From contig NZ_SOHL01000003.1 of NCBI RefSeq assembly GCF_004403985.1, positions 11,212 through 75,211 of the forward strand: a stretch of DNA of 64,000 nucleotides, read 5' to 3'. Of this stretch, positions 59,128 through 64,000 are shown piece by piece; positions within the stretch are counted from its first letter, which is position 1, and every line of letters begins with the position of its first letter. The notes under the pieces are model-generated. The model saw only the letters and a list, made by a program, of their open reading frames with translations. It was not told the origin of the DNA and made no database searches. This stretch comes from Cryobacterium gelidum (GTDB taxonomy: Bacteria; Actinomycetota; Actinomycetes; Actinomycetales; Microbacteriaceae). Made by a program: the position numbers and the translations under genes.

Positions 59128-60141
59128 TTACCCCAGCCAGTGTAACGAGCGGCCGTGCGGCTGGGTCAAGGCGATCGGCTCGCCGTCCAGGGCAAGAATG
59201 AAAGCGGATGCCTCCGCCGGCGCTTCCCCCAGCCGCTCCAACACCCCGGGCACCACGCTCTGCCCCTCGTTGGACAGCCAGCGCACCGGCAACCGCATCA
59301 TCTGCGCAGCGAACCGCAGGCGGTCGGTCTCGTTCAGGTACGCGAGCACGGCGGTATGGAATACGACCACGGTCGCCCCGGCCGGTGCCCGGGCCACGAG
59401 TGCGGCGATCTCGTCATTGAGATCCCCGCGCACGATCTCGACCGACTGCTCGCGCGCCACGGTCACGGCAGCCCGAAGTCGGGCCCGCCGGTCGTCGTGC
59501 TCCGGCCAGATCAGGGCCTCGAGCCAGGCCACGTCCGCGTCGCTTTGAACGTCGAGCGGGCCCAGATCGATGCCGGCCCGCCAGACGATCTCGGGCATTC
59601 GCTCGGGCAGCGGCGCCGGGCCGCTGACCGTGCAGTCCAGCACCACCGCGCTCGGACCGCCAGCCGGGTGCAGCATCCGCTCGCCGCCGCCGCTCTCAGC
59701 GTCATCGTCGGCGAACCGATAGCGGTAGCTGTACCGGTCGGGGTGCAGGCAGAGACCCGCGGATGCCCCCACCTCGATGATCGCAAGAGGCCCGGCGAGC
59801 GCCGCCAGAGCCGGAAGCAGCACGGCGCACCGACCGGGCTCGTTGGTCTGCGTCACATGGGTGAGGCAGGTCGCGGCGACGTCGGCCCAGTGCTCGCGCA
59901 GCCACGCCGCGAACGGCGCGTACTCCCCTGCCGCAGCGCCGTGCAGCCGCGCCGCGCCGAACAGCAGGTTCGGTTGCCGCTTGGTCGGCGGCAGCTGGTC
60001 GATCAACGTCACAAGCCGGGGATCGACCGCGACGCCAGCAGCCCACCGTTCATAACAGGCGCTCATTCCGCGGGCTTCGACCTCGGCGAAGGCCCGATAG
60101 CGCGCACTGGTGTCGACCAGCGGATCAGTGCTCTCTCTCAT
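59128..60141 (-). CDS. DUF2332 family protein
   Basis: A 337-residue protein. Motifs: FAEVEARGMSACYERWAAGV, NLLFGAARLHGAAAGEYAPF, LAIIEVGASAGLCLHPDRYS and AGIDLGPLDVQSDADVAWLE. The IEVGASAGL stretch resembles a SAM-binding motif, so a methyltransferase-like fold is likely. The function is unknown. The ATG follows TACGAT by 6 bases (leaderless). It is divergent from pepN. Confidence 0.88.
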   Translation of the reverse strand: MRESTDPLVDTSARYRAFAEVEARGMSACYERWAAGVAVDPRLVTLIDQLPPTKRQPNLLFGAARLHGAAAGEYAPFAAWLREHWADVAATCLTHVTQTNEPGRCAVLLPALAALAGPLAIIEVGASAGLCLHPDRYSYRYRFADDDAESGGGERMLHPAGGPSAVVLDCTVSGPAPLPERMPEIVWRAGIDLGPLDVQSDADVAWLEALIWPEHDDRRARLRAAVTVAREQSVEIVRGDLNDEIAALVARAPAGATVVVFHTAVLAYLNETDRLRFAAQMMRLPVRWLSNEGQSVVPGVLERLGEAPAEASAFILALDGEPIALTQPHGRSLHWLG

Positions 60142-60147
60142 GCCGAC

Positions 60148-60153
60148 ATCGTA
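60148..60153 (-). promoter_or_regulatory. -10 box for leaderless DUF2332 gene
   Basis: TACGAT (minus strand), 6 bases before the ATG at 60141. Confidence 0.45.
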
Positions 60154-60231
60154 ATCATGGTTAGGCTTGCGGGGTGCGATGGCACTACGAATGCCAAAGC
60201 CTCACGATCGTGAATCGAATTGGAGAACCTG

Positions 60232-62778
60232 TTGCCTGGAGAAAACCTCACCCGCATTGAAGCGTCGGAGCGCGCAGCGCTCGTCACCGTTGCGAGCTAC
60301 AACGTTGTGCTCGACCTCACCACCGGTCCCACGACGTTTGGCAGCACGACCACGGTGAGCTTCACCGCAACCCCCGGCGCCTCGACCTTCATCGACGCCA
60401 TCACGGCCACGGTGCACTCGGTGACCCTCAACGGTGTCGCGCTCGACCCGGCCGTCGTGAGCGACGGCATCCGTATTGCGCTCGATGATCTGAAGGGCGA
60501 GAACGAGCTCGTCGTCGTCGCTGACGCGCTGTACACCAATACCGGTGAGGGTCTGCATCGTTTTGTCGACCCGGTCGACAACGAGGTCTACCTGTACAGC
60601 CAGTTCGAGGTACCGGACTCCCGCCGCGTCTTCGCCGTGTTCGAGCAGCCCGACCTCAAGGCCGAATTCTCCTTCACCGTCACCGCGCCGAGCGTGTGGC
60701 AGGTCGTCTCCAACTCCACCACGCCCGAGCCTACCGATGCCGGCAACGGCACCAGCACGTGGGCATTTGCGCCCACGCACACCATCTCGAGCTACATCAC
60801 CGCGCTCATCGCCGGTCCGTACGCCGTCGTGCGCAGCGAGCTCGTTTCCAGCGACGGGCGCACCATCCCGCTCGGCGTGTTCAGCCGCAAAAGCCTCAGC
60901 GAATACCTCGACGCCGACTACATCCTTGAGAAGACACGCCAGGGGTTCGCCTACTTCGAGGAGAAGTTTGGCTACGCCTACCCGTTCGACAAGTACGACC
61001 AGCTGTTCGTGCCGGAGTTCAATGCCGGCGCCATGGAGAACGCCGGTGCGGTCACCTTTACCGAAACCTATATTTTTCGCTCCAAAGTAACCGACGCTAT
61101 CAAGGAACGCCGCGTCGTGACCATCCTGCACGAGCTTGCCCACATGTGGTTCGGCGACCTGGTCACCATGACCTGGTGGAACGACCTCTGGCTCAACGAG
61201 AGCTTCGCCGAGTGGGCCTCGACCATCGCCACCGCTGAGGCGACCGAGTGGCACGAGGCCTGGACCACCTTCGCCGTGATGGAGAAGAGCTGGGCCTACA
61301 AGCAGGACCAGCTGCCGTCGACCCACCCGGTAGTCGCCACCATCCGCGACCTCGACGATGTGCTCGTCAACTTCGACGGCATCACCTATGCCAAGGGCGG
61401 TTCGGTGCTCAAGCAGCTCGCCGCCTGGGTGGGTATCGAGGCGTTCTTCACCGGCGTCGGGTCCTATTTTCAGAAGCACCAGTGGGGCAACACCGAGTTG
61501 CGCGACCTGCTCGTGGAACTCGAGGCCGCGAGCGGCCGGGACCTCAGCGGATGGGCCCAGCTGTGGCTGGAAACCGCCGGCGTCAACACGCTGCGCCCCG
61601 AGATCGCGGTCGATGCTGCCGGCACGATCACCGCCTTCACCGTGCTGCAGAGCGCCGCGGCGGACTACCCCACCATTCGACCGCACCGCCTGGCCATCGG
61701 CTTCTATACCTTCGACGACTCTCACAAGCTTGTGCGCACGCACCGGGTCGAGCTCGATGTGGACGGTGAGCGAACGGATGTTCCCGCCCTCGTCGGCCGC
61801 CAGCGTCCCGACTTGATCCTGCTCAACGACGATGACCTCAGTTATGCCAAGGTGCGCCTCGACCCGGCATCGGAGGCCTGTGCTCTCGAGCACCTCGCGG
61901 CTATCGAGAGCCCGCTCGCCCGCGCCCTGGTCTGGGGTTCGGTCTGGGACGCCACGCGCGATGCAGAAACCTCGGCGCGCGACTTCGTGCGTCTGGTACT
62001 GAACAACGTGGCCACCGAGACAGAGTCGACGACGCTGCGCACCGTGCTCGGCCAGGTCGTGCTCACCGCCACCTACTACGTGGCCGAGCCGCACCGCGCC
62101 ACCGTCACGGCCGAGGTCGCCGACGCGTTGTGGACGCTCGCCCAGAGCGCGGCGGCCGGCAGCGACGCTCAGTTCCAGTTTGTGAAGTTCTTCGCTTCGG
62201 TCGCGGCCACCCCGGCGCAGCTCGACAACGTGGCCGCCCTGCGTTCGGGCAGCATCGTGCTGGCGGGCCTCACCGTCGACACCGACTTGGCCTGGGAGTT
62301 GCTCACCGCTCTCGTGGCCGGTGGCCGGGCCAGCGCCATCGAGGTCGACACGGCGCTCGCCGCCGACAACACTGCCACCGGCGCTCAGTCGGCTGCCCTC
62401 GCCCGGGCGGCACTCCCCACGGCCGAGGGCAAGCTCGCTGCCTGGTCGTCGCTCATCGACGTGGACACGGCCGCGACGACCATAGTGCGCACGACGGCCG
62501 CCGGATTCTTGCGCGTAAGCGACTCGAGCCTGCTCGCACCGTTCGTGACGACCTACTTCGACATGCTGCAGTCGGTGTGGGCGGCCCGCAGCTTCTCGAT
62601 CGGCGAGAAGCTCGTGATCGGCCTCTACCCGGCACCGCTGAACAACCAGGCTCTCGCCGACGCGACACGTGCCTGGCTCGATGCGAACCCCGAGCCGGCC
62701 GCCCTGCGCCGTCTCGTGGTCGAGAATCTGGCCGGGGTCGAGCGATCGCTTCAGGTACAGGCCCGCGACGCCGTCTAG
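60232..62778 (+). CDS. pepN: Aminopeptidase N
   Basis: An 848-residue M1-family zinc aminopeptidase. GAMENAGAVTF is present (substrate N-terminus), then HELAHMWFGD (HExxH) with NESFAEW supplying the third zinc ligand. The start is TTG at 60232, just before PGENLTRIEASERAAL, which is the conserved family start; GGAGAA lies immediately upstream. Cytoplasmic. Ends in a strong terminator. Confidence 0.95.
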   Translation: MPGENLTRIEASERAALVTVASYNVVLDLTTGPTTFGSTTTVSFTATPGASTFIDAITATVHSVTLNGVALDPAVVSDGIRIALDDLKGENELVVVADALYTNTGEGLHRFVDPVDNEVYLYSQFEVPDSRRVFAVFEQPDLKAEFSFTVTAPSVWQVVSNSTTPEPTDAGNGTSTWAFAPTHTISSYITALIAGPYAVVRSELVSSDGRTIPLGVFSRKSLSEYLDADYILEKTRQGFAYFEEKFGYAYPFDKYDQLFVPEFNAGAMENAGAVTFTETYIFRSKVTDAIKERRVVTILHELAHMWFGDLVTMTWWNDLWLNESFAEWASTIATAEATEWHEAWTTFAVMEKSWAYKQDQLPSTHPVVATIRDLDDVLVNFDGITYAKGGSVLKQLAAWVGIEAFFTGVGSYFQKHQWGNTELRDLLVELEAASGRDLSGWAQLWLETAGVNTLRPEIAVDAAGTITAFTVLQSAAADYPTIRPHRLAIGFYTFDDSHKLVRTHRVELDVDGERTDVPALVGRQRPDLILLNDDDLSYAKVRLDPASEACALEHLAAIESPLARALVWGSVWDATRDAETSARDFVRLVLNNVATETESTTLRTVLGQVVLTATYYVAEPHRATVTAEVADALWTLAQSAAAGSDAQFQFVKFFASVAATPAQLDNVAALRSGSIVLAGLTVDTDLAWELLTALVAGGRASAIEVDTALAADNTATGAQSAALARAALPTAEGKLAAWSSLIDVDTAATTIVRTTAAGFLRVSDSSLLAPFVTTYFDMLQSVWAARSFSIGEKLVIGLYPAPLNNQALADATRAWLDANPEPAALRRLVVENLAGVERSLQVQARDAV

Positions 62779-62803
62779 TTCACTCGTACTCCACCACACC
62801 GTG

Positions 62804-62843
62804 AATCCCGCGGCCGGCCACAGGCTGGTCGCGGGATTTCTTG
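62804..62843 (+). terminator. Terminator of pepN
   Basis: AATCCCGCG (62804-62812) pairs perfectly with CGCGGGATT (62830-62838), with an inner GGCC-type stem, and is followed by TCTTGTC. Confidence 0.9.
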
Positions 62844-63003
62844 TCTCCCGCTCACGTTCACAGCAAACTCCACGCAAACCGAGAGGATGCCGCTCCTGCG
62901 GTGCTCACACCGGGGGTGCGCAGGCCGCGTGTCTGGGCCGGAGCACCGCCGCCGTAGCCTCCGCTCGGGTGCAGCCGAGGCCCCTCGGTAGACTGGCTTG
63001 GAT

Positions 63004-64000
63004 ATGAACTGGGAAACATTCTGGACCGACCTCGGTGCCTACTTTGCTGAAATTCCGTGGATCGGCTATTGGGAAAAGATCTTCGCTGTCGCGATGATCA
63101 TCGTTGTCGCATTCGCGCTGCGCTGGGCCCTGCAATTCGTTATTCGCCGGGTGGTGCAGCAAATCGTCTCCGGCGTCAAGAAGAATCAAAAGGTTGACGA
63201 TACCCAGGCGCTAAACGTGTCGCCGCTGGCCGCGGTGCGCGTCGTGCAGCGCTCGCGCACGCTCGGCGCCGTGCTGGCGAACGTCGTGAACGTGTTCATT
63301 CTGATCACCGCCCTGCTGCTCATCGTCACCACCTTGAACAAGGACATTCTCGGTTCCTTCGCGTTGCTCACCGCGGCGCTCGGCGCCGGCCTCGGTTTCG
63401 GCGCCCAGAACATCGTCAAGGACATTCTCAACGGCCTGTTCATGGTCGTGGAAGACCAGATTGGCGTGGGCGACATCGTCGACGTGGGCTTCGCATCCGG
63501 TGTCGTTGAGACGGTCGGAATTCGGATCACGCAGGTACGCGACATCGACGGCACACTCTGGTTCGTGCGCAACGGCGAGATTCTGCGGGTCGGCAACATG
63601 TCGCAGGGCTGGGCCCGGGTCATCATCGACCTCGCCATTCCATACAGCTCCGACGTCGAGGCTGTACAAGACGAACTTCTGCGCGTGGCCAGTGCCCTCG
63701 CCTCGAGCCGTAAGTGGCGCGCGTTCGTTCTCGAAAAGCCCGAGATCTGGGGCCTGGAGTCGATTAGCGCCGAAGCCCTCGTCACCCGGCTCGTGGTCAA
63801 GACCCGGGTCTCGGCCAAGTGGGACTTTGCCCGTGATCTGCGCCTGCACATGAAAAAGGCCCTCGACGGTATGGGCGTGCCGCTGACCCCACTCAACAGC
63901 GTGGTCATGACCACGGGCGACGGCACCATCGACGGTTCGGGCATTGAACCGGCCGAGGGTGACGCGGCCGAAGATGCCGCCGCCGCCGTGCCCGACGTCG
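63004..64000 (+). CDS. MscS-family mechanosensitive channel, 3' end outside window
   Basis: At least 332 residues, open to the end of the window. The N-terminal part has a membrane helix (IFAVAMIIVVAFALRWALQF), then a second (LANVVNVFILITALLLIVTT), and the pore helix of MscS: FALLTAALGAGLGFGAQNIV, rich in Gly/Ala, then KDILNGLFMVVEDQIGVGDIV. The beta domain follows (VRDIDGTLWFVRNGEILRVG, N-M-S-Q-G-W). The tail is acidic (AEGDAAEDAAAA). It releases solutes on hypo-osmotic shock. A TAGACT box lies 9 bases before the ATG. Confidence 0.93.
   Translation, partial: MNWETFWTDLGAYFAEIPWIGYWEKIFAVAMIIVVAFALRWALQFVIRRVVQQIVSGVKKNQKVDDTQALNVSPLAAVRVVQRSRTLGAVLANVVNVFILITALLLIVTTLNKDILGSFALLTAALGAGLGFGAQNIVKDILNGLFMVVEDQIGVGDIVDVGFASGVVETVGIRITQVRDIDGTLWFVRNGEILRVGNMSQGWARVIIDLAIPYSSDVEAVQDELLRVASALASSRKWRAFVLEKPEIWGLESISAEALVTRLVVKTRVSAKWDFARDLRLHMKKALDGMGVPLTPLNSVVMTTGDGTIDGSGIEPAEGDAAEDAAAAVPDV

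Noticed and set aside
60202-62877. 891-codon minus-strand frame antisense to pepN
   Set aside because: Shadow of pepN: the plus frame carries all zinc and GAMEN motifs.

Overview
The window is ordinary chromosomal DNA from a high-GC actinobacterium, most likely the family Microbacteriaceae (Cryobacterium/Salinibacterium/Leifsonia-like). The evidence is the conserved order rne, rplU, rpmA, obg, proB, proA, nadD, rsfS; the block ileS, folC, DUF4233, ndk; clpX, clpP2, clpP1, tig; an Lsr2 protein; a mycothiol-type DsbA-like nitroreductase; an actinobacterial ileS T-box; and start codons placed directly after a TANNNT -10 box. Genus is inferred, not proven.

Layout. 1-1174: a DUF222/HNH protein cut by the window edge. 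1262-8960 (minus): treX-treY-treZ, which makes trehalose from glycogen, followed by a coupled HTH protein and an enoyl-CoA hydratase. 9093-12000: a flavin monooxygenase, small membrane proteins (one broken by a TGA at the defining Trp of PGPGW), a YchJ-like SEC-C protein and Lsr2. 12284-24438 (minus): tRNA-Ala, rsfS, nadD, proA, two tandem proB genes, obg, L27, L21 and RNase E/G. 24755-31375: a VKOR protein convergent with ndk, DUF4233, folC and ileS, the last under a translational T-box. 31490-36658: a complete Opp/Dpp-type peptide ABC importer with a fused double ATPase. 36785-43967: valS, GNAT, a small protein, a methyltransferase, an M3 peptidase and a membrane protein. 44005-48320 (minus): clpX, clpP2, clpP1 and tig, then tRNA-Pro and tRNA-Gly. 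48767-52556 (minus): a multicopper oxidase, Fpg/Nei glycosylase, rpiB and an Rv2466c-like protein. 52720-64000: an MHS-type transporter, a small membrane protein, a frameshifted GNAT remnant beside an intact GNAT, a zinc-finger SDR-like protein, an AAA+ ATPase, DUF2332, aminopeptidase N and an MscS channel cut by the window end.

Most genes serve core functions: translation and its quality control (ileS, valS, L21/L27, obg, rsfS, tig, Clp, RNase E), proline and NAD synthesis, and peptide turnover (importer, M3 peptidase, PepN). Trehalose synthesis and an MscS channel suggest osmotic, cold or desiccation stress. I found no phage, insertion sequence, CRISPR array, toxin-antitoxin pair or clear defence island. 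The most interesting signals are subtle: the PGPGW nonsense codon, the tandem proB genes, a repeated leaderless-promoter layout, the short-stem T-box, the RNase E pentapeptide repeats, and a zinc-finger SDR homologue that has lost the catalytic Tyr.
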